A DNA stretch of 16,482 nucleotides from Candidatus Eiseniibacteriota bacterium (lineage in GTDB: Bacteria > Eisenbacteria > RBG-16-71-46 > CAIMUX01). The stretch lies in assembly GCA_020431745.1 (NCBI GenBank), contig JAGQHR010000014.1, forward strand, positions 1 through 16,482, written 5' to 3'. A program made the translations under genes and the position numbers. Below are positions 6,851-13,156 of the stretch, in pieces (within the stretch, counting starts at the first letter, position 1; every line of letters starts with the position of its first letter). The notes under the pieces were generated by a model. That model saw only the letters and a list, made by a program, of their open reading frames with translations. It made no database searches and was not told where the DNA came from.

Positions 6851-7909
6851 TCAAGTGGACGATTCTGGCCATTCGTTCTGGTAGACCGACTCGACGAATG
6901 CGACCTCGCGTCGACTTCCGATGAAGAGCGGAACCCGTTGGTGTAGGACCTCCGGCGTGACCTCCGCGATCCGGGTCGTACCGGTCGTGGCCAATCCGCC
7001 GGCCGCCTCACAGAGGAATCCCAGCGGTGCCGCCTCGTACAGCAGTCGCAGCTTGCCGTCGGGATGGCTCGCCGTCGCGGGATAGAGGTAGATCCCGCCC
7101 TGCAGGAGATTGCGGTGGAAGTCCGTCACCAGCGAGCCCACGTAGCGCGCGTTGAGCGCTCTGCCCGATGGGTTTGCGCGGCTCCGGAACGCCCGGACGA
7201 TGCCGCGGTCGCGATCGTCCCACTCGTCGGTGTGCCCTTCGTTGACGCTGTAGATCCCGCCGTTCTCGGGAATCCGGAGATTCGGATGCGAGAGGAGGAA
7301 CTCTCCGATCGAGGGATCGAGCGTGAAGCCGAAGACGCCGCATTGCCGTGCGGCGTAGACGAGCATCGTCGAGGATCCGTAGATGAGATAGCCCGCGGCC
7401 ACCAGATCGCGTCCGGGTTGGAGCAGATCCTGCAATGTTCCGGGCCCGTCCACGCTCCGGCGGCGGTGCACACTGAAGATCGTTCCGGTCGCGACGTTGA
7501 CCTCGATGTTGCTCGATCCGTCCAGAGGATCGAAGGCCATCGCGTACCGTCCGTGTGCATAGGGGGGAGGCACCTCGATCGGTTCCGCCGACTCCTCGGA
7601 CGCGAGGATGCAGAGCTGGCCCCCCGGCGTCGTCATCCGGACCAGGGTCTCGTTCGAGAACTCGTCGAGGTATTGGACCTCTTCGCCCTGCACGTTGACG
7701 CGGCCGGTGCGGCCCATCTCCAGGACGAGGCCGGCCCGCCGAACCTTCCCCGAGATGATCTTCCCCGCGACCATGATCTCCTGCATGAGCGCGCTGAACT
7801 CGCCGGTCGCGTCGGGAAAGGCGCGCTCCAAGTAGGCGATGTGCTCGGCAAAAGTCAGTCCGATCTGACTCGCCCGCTCGTGCATCTCCGAACCGATCTG
7901 TGCCGCCAT
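6851..7909 (-). CDS. fbp: Fructose-1,6-bisphosphatase, class I
   Basis: This is a 352-aa cytosolic enzyme that hydrolyses fructose-1,6-bisphosphate to fructose-6-phosphate, the irreversible step of gluconeogenesis (also used in the Calvin cycle). The metal and phosphate-site signature FDPLDGSSNIEVN is present with D127-P-L-D130-G-S-S. Upstream SEESAEP supplies the acidic residues of the metal site, and near the C-terminus GKLRLLYEAAPLGFLCEAAGG is the class I signature containing the catalytic-site Glu. Length is normal (E. coli 332 aa, cyanobacterial forms ~350). ATG 7909 is preceded by GTGGAGGGGC, a good RBS; the longer open frame upstream has no support. It is transcribed divergently from divIVA from its own promoter. 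Confidence 0.96.
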   Translation of the reverse strand: MAAQIGSEMHERASQIGLTFAEHIAYLERAFPDATGEFSALMQEIMVAGKIISGKVRRAGLVLEMGRTGRVNVQGEEVQYLDEFSNETLVRMTTPGGQLCILASEESAEPIEVPPPYAHGRYAMAFDPLDGSSNIEVNVATGTIFSVHRRRSVDGPGTLQDLLQPGRDLVAAGYLIYGSSTMLVYAARQCGVFGFTLDPSIGEFLLSHPNLRIPENGGIYSVNEGHTDEWDDRDRGIVRAFRSRANPSGRALNARYVGSLVTDFHRNLLQGGIYLYPATASHPDGKLRLLYEAAPLGFLCEAAGGLATTGTTRIAEVTPEVLHQRVPLFIGSRREVAFVESVYQNEWPESST

Positions 7910-8011
7910 TGCCCCTCCACGACCCGCCCGAACGACCGTATGCCTGCGGCGCCGAGTCCAGCGACACGGCGGCTTCGTCCCTCTTCCGGGTTTCGGCCGG
8001 GGACGCGGACC

Positions 8012-8040
8012 AGCATAGCCCCAGGCTCGGGATCTGCCAA
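8012..8040 (-). promoter_or_regulatory. Predicted sigma70-type promoter of fbp
   Basis: On the minus strand TTGGCA (8040-8035), a 17-nt spacer and TATGCT (8017-8012) form a near-consensus promoter (5/6 at -35). The predicted start is near 8005, about 96 nt upstream of the fbp ATG. Confidence 0.65.
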
Positions 8041-8055
8041 AAAACGAGGAACACG

Positions 8056-8088
8056 CCTCCCGGGTCATCGCGGGAGGGAGGGGAGGGG
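8056..8088 (+). promoter_or_regulatory. G-quadruplex motif overlapping a perfect 7-bp hairpin
   Basis: Four G-runs with single-A loops (GGG 8072-8074, GGG 8076-8078, GGGG 8080-8083, GGGG 8085-8088) meet the strictest G4 pattern. CCTCCCG (8056-8062) can instead pair perfectly with CGGGAGG (8071-8077), using the first two G-runs, so the two folds exclude each other. The element lies between the fbp -35 box and the divIVA promoter, outside both predicted transcripts. Confidence 0.6.
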
Positions 8089-8150
8089 CGAGCCTCCGCT
8101 CGGCCGCACTCGGCCTTCTCGGAATTTCCCGCGATCGGACGAAATCGCAA

Positions 8151-8179
8151 TTGCCCCAGCACCTTGCCGGACCTATATT
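8151..8179 (+). promoter_or_regulatory. Predicted sigma70-type promoter of divIVA
   Basis: TTGCCC (8151-8156), a 17-nt spacer and TATATT (8174-8179) match the housekeeping consensus. Transcription would start near 8186, giving a leader of about 136 nt before the divIVA ATG. Confidence 0.65.
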
Positions 8180-8308
8180 CGGCAGCCTTGGGACGTGCGC
8201 GGTCGGGGACCCGAGGCCGGCCACGTTCATCGTCCCGAGAGGTCGAGCGACCGGACAGCCATCCGGGAGGTCGACCGGGCAGGGAGCGCCGCCGCGTCCG
8301 ACGACGCC

Positions 8309-8315
8309 GGAGGTG
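8309..8315 (+). promoter_or_regulatory. Near-perfect Shine-Dalgarno of divIVA
   Basis: GGAGGTG lies 6 nt before ATG 8322. It fixes the start and rejects the longer in-frame extension back to 8151. Confidence 0.85.
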
Positions 8316-8321
8316 CGATCA

Positions 8322-9230
8322 ATGAAGGTGACCCCGCTCGACATCCGGAAGCAGACGTTCAAGAAAGTGCTCCGGGGCGTGGATCTCGAAGAGGTCCGGA
8401 TGTTCTTGGAGCTCGTTGCTTCGGAGTACGAGAAGGTCGTGCAAGACAACGCCATGATGGCTGAAAAGCTCAGCTATCAGGAGGAGCGTCTCGACGAGTA
8501 TCGCGAGCTGGAGAAGAGCCTGCGCAACTCCCTGGTGACGGCGGAGCGAATCACGGCCGAGTCCCGTGAAGCGTCGGACCGGGAGGCGGAGCGGATCATC
8601 GGTGATGCGCAGAAGCGCGCCGAGCGTATCCTCGAGGATTCTCGCGAGCGTCTGCAGCGACTGGTGCAGGAGGTCGAGAACCTCCGCAACAAGAAGGAAG
8701 TGTACGTCCGTCGCTTCCGCACCATGATCGAGAGTCAGCTCGGAGTGCTCCAGGAGCACGAGCAGCAGTTCGACGAGATCGAGACGCTGGAAGTCTCGGC
8801 GCGCGATCTCTTGGTGCGATCGGAGCGGAACGAAGAGACGGGGTACTCCCGGCGGCAGGCCGAGATCGTCTCGATTCGTTCCGCGCGTGACGCCAACGGC
8901 AGTCGCGACGACGATTCCGAGCGGCGTGCGTCGTCCAGCTCGCGCATCGCGGAGGCTCGCGCCCTCGCGGCGCGGAACACGCGACCGACGCGGGTGACGG
9001 ACGAGATGGACGATGCGGAAGGCGACGGCTACGACGATGACGAGCCTGCTCGGGCCCACGAGCGTCCGACCGAGACCAACGGAGCTCCCCGTCGGGCCGA
9101 GACCACGCAGGAGGAGGACGACGACGAGCCGTTCCTCGACGTGCGTCAGCGCCGGGAGGGGTTCTTCGAGTTCCAGGCCGACGCAGCCGGTGAGAAGAGC
9201 GCGTTCCCGACTCGTCGCGCAGGCTACTAG
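8322..9230 (+). CDS. divIVA: DivIVA-domain coiled-coil protein
   Basis: This 302-aa protein is predicted to be a membrane-curvature-binding scaffold acting in pole marking, division or wall growth. The N-terminal DivIVA lipid-binding segment is clear (MKVTPLDIRKQTFKKVLRGV, then DLEEVRMFLE; residues 1-32). A long charged coiled coil runs from roughly 33 to 165 (heptad-like EKLSYQEERLDEYRELEKSL and following), then comes a low-complexity, Asp/Glu/Arg-rich tail (~170-285) and a short conserved-looking end (EPFLDVRQRREGFFEFQAD, ~268-286). ATG 8322 is preceded by GGAGGTG at 6 nt, the best RBS in the window. A sigma70-type promoter lies upstream, and a strong hairpin separates it from punA. The partner recruited by the tail cannot be told from sequence. 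Confidence 0.93.
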   Translation: MKVTPLDIRKQTFKKVLRGVDLEEVRMFLELVASEYEKVVQDNAMMAEKLSYQEERLDEYRELEKSLRNSLVTAERITAESREASDREAERIIGDAQKRAERILEDSRERLQRLVQEVENLRNKKEVYVRRFRTMIESQLGVLQEHEQQFDEIETLEVSARDLLVRSERNEETGYSRRQAEIVSIRSARDANGSRDDDSERRASSSSRIAEARALAARNTRPTRVTDEMDDAEGDGYDDDEPARAHERPTETNGAPRRAETTQEEDDDEPFLDVRQRREGFFEFQADAAGEKSAFPTRRAGY

Positions 9231-9248
9231 TTCCATCGCTTCGATCGA

Positions 9249-9284
9249 CCGCATCCTGCGTTCCGCGGGGTCCGCAGGATGCGG
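9249..9284 (+). terminator. 12-bp perfect hairpin between divIVA and punA
   Basis: CCGCATCCTGCG (9249-9260) and CGCAGGATGCGG (9273-9284) are exact inverted repeats with a 12-nt loop, starting 19 nt after the divIVA stop. The following sequence has no U-run (ccttcggctttg). It could be a U-less terminator, an attenuator, or an mRNA-stabilising 3' structure that allows read-through into punA. Confidence 0.55.
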
Positions 9285-9422
9285 CCTTCGGCTTTGCCCA
9301 CCGTCTTTCGTACGACCGGGGGACCATGCGAGCGCTCTCCGCGCTCTCGTCCCGGACGTGCGACCCGATCCCCCGGCCCGGGGCCCGGTCCCGTACTTCA
9401 CGATCTCGAGAGGAGTTGTTTC

Positions 9423-10265
9423 GTGAGCGAGTCGCTGCACCAGAAAATCGATGCCGCCGTGGCCCATATCCGGAAGACCTATCAGGGAACGCCGCGGTTC
9501 GGCCTCATCCTGGGAACCGGTCTGGGCTCGCTCTCCGACGAGCTCGAGGTGGAAGCGCGCGTTCCGTACGGCGAGATTCCGCACTTTCCGGTGTCGACCG
9601 CGGAGAGCCATGCGGGAGTGCTGGAGCTGGGTCGCGTCGCCGGTGAACCCTGTGCCGTGATGAAGGGACGGGTGCATTTCTACGAGGGGTACTCGATGCA
9701 GGAGGTGACGTTCCCGATCCGGGTCCTCCGCGCGCTCGGAGCGCAACGGCTCCTCATCACCAACGCCGTCGGCGGTCTTTCACCGACCTTCCGACTGGGC
9801 GATCTCTTCGTCACCACCGATCACATCAATCTGATGGGCGACAATCCGCTCATCGGTCCCAACGATGACACGCTGGGGCCGCGGTTTCCCGACATGTCCG
9901 AGCCGTACGATCGCGACATGGTGGAGCGTCTCGAATCGATCGCGCTGCGCGAGCAGATCCCCCTGCGGAAAGGGGTCTTCGTGGCCGTCGCCGGCCCCAA
10001 CCTCGAAACGCGCGCGGAGTATCGCTTCCTGCGCTGGATCGGCGCCGACGTCGTCGGGATGTCCCTCATCCCGGAGAACATCGTCGCGATCCACGGAGGC
10101 ATGAGGGTCGCCGCGGTTTCCGTGATCACCGACATGGGATTGCCCGATGCGCTCGAGCCGGTGGACATCGCACGGATCCTCGCCATCGCGGAACAGGCGC
10201 GTCCCAAGCTCGCCAAGCTCGTGGTCGGGCTCATCGAGTCGTTGCACGGCGTCGCCGATGCTTGA
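9423..10265 (+). CDS. punA: Purine nucleoside phosphorylase (trimeric PNP / PunA family)
   Basis: This 280-aa cytosolic enzyme carries out phosphorolysis of purine (deoxy)nucleosides to base and (deoxy)ribose-1-phosphate (salvage). Family landmarks in order are: phosphate-binding LILGTGLGSL, the KGRVHFYEGYS loop, TNAVGGL, LMGDNPLIGPND, AGPNLETRAEYRFLRWIGAD, and VGMSLIPENIVAIHGG with the ribose-side Met. The base-recognition segment reads VITD237-MGLPDALEPVDI249: Asp replaces the Asn of the mammalian/mycobacterial enzymes (human N243) and Ile replaces the ribose-binding His (human H257), so purine specificity may differ. The GTG start at 9423 is set by AGGAG (9411-9415) 7 nt upstream. The gene is separated from divIVA by a hairpin, and its last 8 nt overlap lspA. 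Confidence 0.93.
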   Translation: MSESLHQKIDAAVAHIRKTYQGTPRFGLILGTGLGSLSDELEVEARVPYGEIPHFPVSTAESHAGVLELGRVAGEPCAVMKGRVHFYEGYSMQEVTFPIRVLRALGAQRLLITNAVGGLSPTFRLGDLFVTTDHINLMGDNPLIGPNDDTLGPRFPDMSEPYDRDMVERLESIALREQIPLRKGVFVAVAGPNLETRAEYRFLRWIGADVVGMSLIPENIVAIHGGMRVAAVSVITDMGLPDALEPVDIARILAIAEQARPKLAKLVVGLIESLHGVADA

Positions 10266-10839
10266 TCCGGCCGACGTTCCGGAGGAAACGGACGGCGCGT
10301 CGTCCCCCCGCGTGCTCTTCTGGCACGTGTACGCCGTCGCACTTCTCATCCTGGGTCTCGACATCCTGACCAAGCAGGTCGTCTTCCGATCGTTGCCGTT
10401 GGGAGGCCCCAGCACGCCGGTCCTCGGCGAGCTGTTGCGCTGGACCTACATCCAGAATCCGGGTGCGGCGTTCGGGCTCTTCCAGGGCAATCGCTACTTC
10501 TTCATCGGGGTCTCCGTGCTCTCGTCCATCGTCATCCTGGCGCTCGCCCACAGCCGGCGGTATCGGGACCGCTGGACGCTCCTCGCCTTCGGATTGATTC
10601 TGGGCGGTGCCATCGGCAACCTGCTCGATCGACTGTGGCTGGGCGTGGTCATCGATTTCATCGACGTCGGAATCGGACGGCATCGCTGGCCGTTCTTCAA
10701 CATCGCGGATTCGGGCATCTCCGTGGGTGTGGTGCTGCTGGCGCTTCGGTTTCTCCGTGAGCCCGGCGGTGCGACCGAGCGGAGTGTCGACGAAACCGTC
10801 GCGGCGGCGGAGCGCGATCCTTCGCAGCTTTCGGGCTGA
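10258..10839 (+). CDS. lspA: Lipoprotein signal peptidase (signal peptidase II)
   Basis: This 193-aa inner-membrane aspartyl protease removes the signal peptide from diacylglyceryl-modified prolipoproteins. Four hydrophobic segments are seen. The conserved blocks are QNPGAAFG (region of residues 66-73), GGAIGNLLDR with catalytic D124, VIDFIDVG, and FNIADSGIS with catalytic D151. It is longer than the usual ~160 aa because of a ~20-residue hydrophilic N-terminus and a charged C-terminal tail. ATG 10258 overlaps the end of punA by 8 nt with no clear SD, indicating translational coupling. The lipoprotein encoded at 1234-2508 would be among its substrates. Confidence 0.96.
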   Translation: MLDPADVPEETDGASSPRVLFWHVYAVALLILGLDILTKQVVFRSLPLGGPSTPVLGELLRWTYIQNPGAAFGLFQGNRYFFIGVSVLSSIVILALAHSRRYRDRWTLLAFGLILGGAIGNLLDRLWLGVVIDFIDVGIGRHRWPFFNIADSGISVGVVLLALRFLREPGGATERSVDETVAAAERDPSQLSG

Positions 10840-10847
10840 GGTCTTCC

Positions 10848-11819
10848 ATGGAAGAGCGCGCGTTCTCGGTCGATCCGGAGCAGGCGGGGGAGAGGCTCGA
10901 CCTGTTCGTGTCCGGCCGCTTTCCGGACCGCTCACGCTCGCAGATCCAGCGATGGATCCGGGAAGAGCGCATCCGGGTCGACGGGATCGTCCGACCCGCC
11001 CGGCACCGCGTCGAGGCGGGGGAGACCGTCCTCGTCTCCGTCCCGGCGCCAGAGAGCCCGACCCTGGCTCCGCTCGACATCCCGCTGCCCATCGTCTACG
11101 AGGACGAAGCGCTCGGGGTGGTCGACAAGCCGAGCGGCCTCCAGGTCCACCCCGGTGCGGGACCCGCTCGGCCAACTCTGGTGCAGGCACTCCTGGCGCA
11201 GTGGCCGGGATGGGAGGCGCCTGGTCCCCCCGAAAGACCGGGAGTCGTGCATCGCCTCGATCGTGAGACGAGCGGGCTCCTCGTCGTGGCGAAGACGGCG
11301 CACGCCTATCTGAATCTGTCCCGCCAGATCCGGGAACGTCAGGTGAAGCGGCGCTACCTCGCGCTCGTCTGGGGTTCACCGGACGGACCGGAAGGCGTGG
11401 TCGACGCGCCCCTGGGCCGGGATCCTCGGGATCGTCGGCGTATCGCGGTCCGCCGAGACGGACGGTTTGCGCGCACTCACTGGCGCGTGCTCCGGCGCTT
11501 CGAACACTTCACGGTGGTCGAGCTGGTTCTCGAAACCGGCCGCACGCATCAGATCCGCGTCCACTGCGAGCTGCTGGGCCACCCTGTGGTGGGGGATCCG
11601 ACCTACGGGCACGACGCGACCTGGTTGGAGCGGGTCCCGCAGCCGGAACGGCCGCTGGCGCGGGCCGTGTCGAGTCGCTTGAAACGACAGGCCTTGCATG
11701 CCTATCATCTAGCCTTCAAGCATCCGTCGGATGATTCGCCTTGCCGATTCGAGAGCCCTCTGCCGGCGGATATGGATGCAGTGGTCGGACGCCTCTGGAA
11801 GCAGGAAGGAACCGGATGA
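10848..11819 (+). CDS. rluD: RluD-family ribosomal large-subunit pseudouridine synthase
   Basis: This 323-aa enzyme isomerises specific uridines of 23S rRNA to pseudouridine. It has an N-terminal S4 RNA-binding domain (~14-75, ERLDLFVSGRFPDRSRSQIQRW region) followed by the RluA/RluD catalytic domain. The signature GVVHRLDRETSGLLVVAKT contains the nucleophile D138, and LETGRTHQIRVH is the second family motif. S4 plus this length fits RluD (U1911/1915/1917) better than RluA or RluC, though the target sites cannot be proven. GAGG lies about 8 nt before the ATG, 8 nt after the lspA stop. Its stop overlaps the next gene's ATG (ATGA). Confidence 0.93.
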   Translation: MEERAFSVDPEQAGERLDLFVSGRFPDRSRSQIQRWIREERIRVDGIVRPARHRVEAGETVLVSVPAPESPTLAPLDIPLPIVYEDEALGVVDKPSGLQVHPGAGPARPTLVQALLAQWPGWEAPGPPERPGVVHRLDRETSGLLVVAKTAHAYLNLSRQIRERQVKRRYLALVWGSPDGPEGVVDAPLGRDPRDRRRIAVRRDGRFARTHWRVLRRFEHFTVVELVLETGRTHQIRVHCELLGHPVVGDPTYGHDATWLERVPQPERPLARAVSSRLKRQALHAYHLAFKHPSDDSPCRFESPLPADMDAVVGRLWKQEGTG

Positions 11820-12187
11820 AGATCAAGCAAGAAGCGATCGGTGACGTCTATGTGCTGCGGCTCTCCGGTCAGCTCATGGGCGGGCCGGATGCCGACGCCG
11901 TGCGCGAAACGATTCTCTCGGCGCTCAACCAGGGGTACAAGAACCTCCTCGTCGACCTCAAGGACGTCTCGTGGGTCAACTCCACCGGACTCGGGATCCT
12001 CATCTCGAGCCATATCACCGTTTCGAACAACGGAGGTTTTCTCAAGTTGATGCGCGTTTCCCGGCGCATCGATTCCATTTTCATGGTGACGCGGCTCAAC
12101 ACCGTGTTCCAGGTCTTCGACAGCGAGCCGGATGCGCTCGCGAGCTTCCAGGGGGACTCGGCGAGCTCTCCCAAGGCGGAGAGCTGA
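11816..12187 (+). CDS. STAS-domain anti-sigma factor antagonist (SpoIIAA/RsbV-like)
   Basis: This 123-aa cytosolic single-STAS protein is the phospho-switch half of a partner-switching module. The core beta-alpha pattern (VYVLRLSGQLMGGPDADAV; NLLVDLKDVSWV) leads to the phosphorylation loop N55-S56-T57-G58-L59-G60, where the family's kinase modifies Ser/Thr; Asn replaces the more usual Asp at the start of the loop. Unphosphorylated STAS protein typically binds the kinase and frees a sigma factor or other target. The ATG overlaps the rluD stop, with GGAAGGA 5 nt upstream. The kinase gene follows after a 22-nt gap. No sigma factor or PP2C phosphatase is in the window. Confidence 0.92.
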   Translation: MKIKQEAIGDVYVLRLSGQLMGGPDADAVRETILSALNQGYKNLLVDLKDVSWVNSTGLGILISSHITVSNNGGFLKLMRVSRRIDSIFMVTRLNTVFQVFDSEPDALASFQGDSASSPKAES

Positions 12188-12209
12188 AGCCCAACGCAAG
12201 GACCTGTCC

Positions 12210-12686
12210 ATGGCGAAGAGTCCACCTGAGAGCTCCAACGGTTCCGGTCAGAACTGCATCAAGCTTTCGATCCCGAGCCGGCTCGAATACCTCGGAGTGC
12301 TCGACCAGCTCGTGCAAGCGATCGCGGAACAGATGGATTTCGATGCCGATGCCCGTGATGCCATCGCGAACTCGGTGATCGAAGCGGCCACCAACGCGGT
12401 TCAGCACGGACATCAGCACCAGAGCGATCTTCCGGTTTCCTTCTGGTTCGAGATGAAGGGCGATCTCCTCGACATCTGGGTGCATGATTCGGGGCCGGGG
12501 TTCGATCTCGACGAGGTCACGGCGGCCGACCCCACCGGACCCGAGGGGCTGCTCCGCAGCCGCGGGCGCGGCATTTTCATCATGCGCGCGATGATGGATG
12601 AGGTGGAGTTCGACATCCGCCAGGGCGAGGGTGTGACCGTGCACATGTGCAAGCAGGTCACTCCACCCTCCGATCCCGGCGCTTGA
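12210..12686 (+). CDS. HATPase-domain anti-sigma factor / serine kinase (RsbW/SpoIIAB-like)
   Basis: This 158-aa GHKL ATPase is the natural partner of the STAS protein just upstream, which it would phosphorylate. The N-box is E58-A-A-T-N62-A-V-Q-H-G, with the general-base Glu and the Mg-binding Asn. The G1 box is D93-S-G-P-G97. The G2 region is RGRGIFIMRAMMD (118-130). Length and lack of a histidine-kinase dimerisation domain fit the RsbW/SpoIIAB group. The start is ATG 12210, with AAGGA about 8 nt upstream. The C-terminal codon and stop overlap the TTG start proposed for ruvX. The target held by this kinase is not encoded nearby, so it must be elsewhere. Confidence 0.92.
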   Translation: MAKSPPESSNGSGQNCIKLSIPSRLEYLGVLDQLVQAIAEQMDFDADARDAIANSVIEAATNAVQHGHQHQSDLPVSFWFEMKGDLLDIWVHDSGPGFDLDEVTAADPTGPEGLLRSRGRGIFIMRAMMDEVEFDIRQGEGVTVHMCKQVTPPSDPGA

Positions 12687-13156
12687 CCGAACGGATCGGT
12701 CCGGTGCTCGGCATCGATTTCGGGTTGCGTCGCACGGGGCTCGCCGCCAGCGACCCCGAGCACATCCTGGCCAGCGGACTTCCGACGTTCGTCCAGGCGC
12801 CGGGACGCTCGCTCCGCCGTATCCTGGTCGCGCTCCACGAACAACACGGGTTTTCCGGGGTAGTGCTCGGCGTGCCCCGACGCGACGACGGTTCCGTGGG
12901 GGGGCCCGCGGAAGAGATCCTCGCTCTGGGCCGTTGGATCGAAAAGGAGATGCAGCTCCCCGTGGCCTACGTGGACGAGAGCCTCACCACCCTGGAAGCC
13001 GGACGGCGGCTCGCCGACGCCCCCAAACGAGTCCGGCGCGACCGCACCAAACGCGACGAGATGGCTGCGCGGATCCTCCTGCAGGAGTTCCTCGACGGCG
13101 GATGCCGCTTCGAGGACTACCCGAGGCCGGTGCCTCCGGGAGAGCCGGCTGCGTGA
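12683..13156 (+). CDS. ruvX: YqgF/RuvX RNase H-fold nuclease (16S rRNA 5'-end maturation / putative Holliday junction resolvase)
   Basis: This protein of about 157 aa has an RNase H-like fold. Catalytic acidic residues are D12 in GIDFGLRRTG, E99 in YVDESLTTLEA, and D125 in KRDEMAARILL; the middle block VVLGVPRRDDGSVGGPA is the family's 'GlP...G' strand. The family is linked to pre-16S rRNA processing and was earlier proposed as a Holliday junction resolvase. The start is uncertain: TTG 12683 (TTGA overlap with the kinase stop) gives the usual few residues before the first strand; ATG 12647 would overlap the kinase by 40 nt, and GTG 12704 is also possible. A ~17-residue Pro-rich tail is extra. 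Its stop overlaps the mltG GTG. The ruvX-mltG pairing is common in bacteria. Confidence 0.9.
   Translation: MTERIGPVLGIDFGLRRTGLAASDPEHILASGLPTFVQAPGRSLRRILVALHEQHGFSGVVLGVPRRDDGSVGGPAEEILALGRWIEKEMQLPVAYVDESLTTLEAGRRLADAPKRVRRDRTKRDEMAARILLQEFLDGGCRFEDYPRPVPPGEPAA

Larger units (their letters stand above)
7910..8321. other. Divergent regulatory region between fbp and divIVA
   Basis: These 412 nt contain no supported gene. They hold the fbp promoter and ~96-nt leader (left), a G-quadruplex motif overlapping a perfect hairpin (8056-8088), the divIVA promoter (8151-8179), and a ~136-nt divIVA leader. The leader contains several short GC-rich dyads (such as the palindrome GGTCGACC near 8268-8275) and the RBS. 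No known riboswitch was recognised. Confidence 0.75.

Noticed and set aside
7910..8455. N-terminal extension of fbp to 534 residues
   Set aside because: The extension is Arg/Pro-rich shadow sequence crossing the fbp promoter and divIVA start; ATG 7909 has a good RBS and gives the family's normal length.
8319..9746. 475-codon open frame on the minus strand opposite divIVA and punA
   Set aside because: Shadow frame with no recognisable domain; both plus-strand genes are secure with good RBS.
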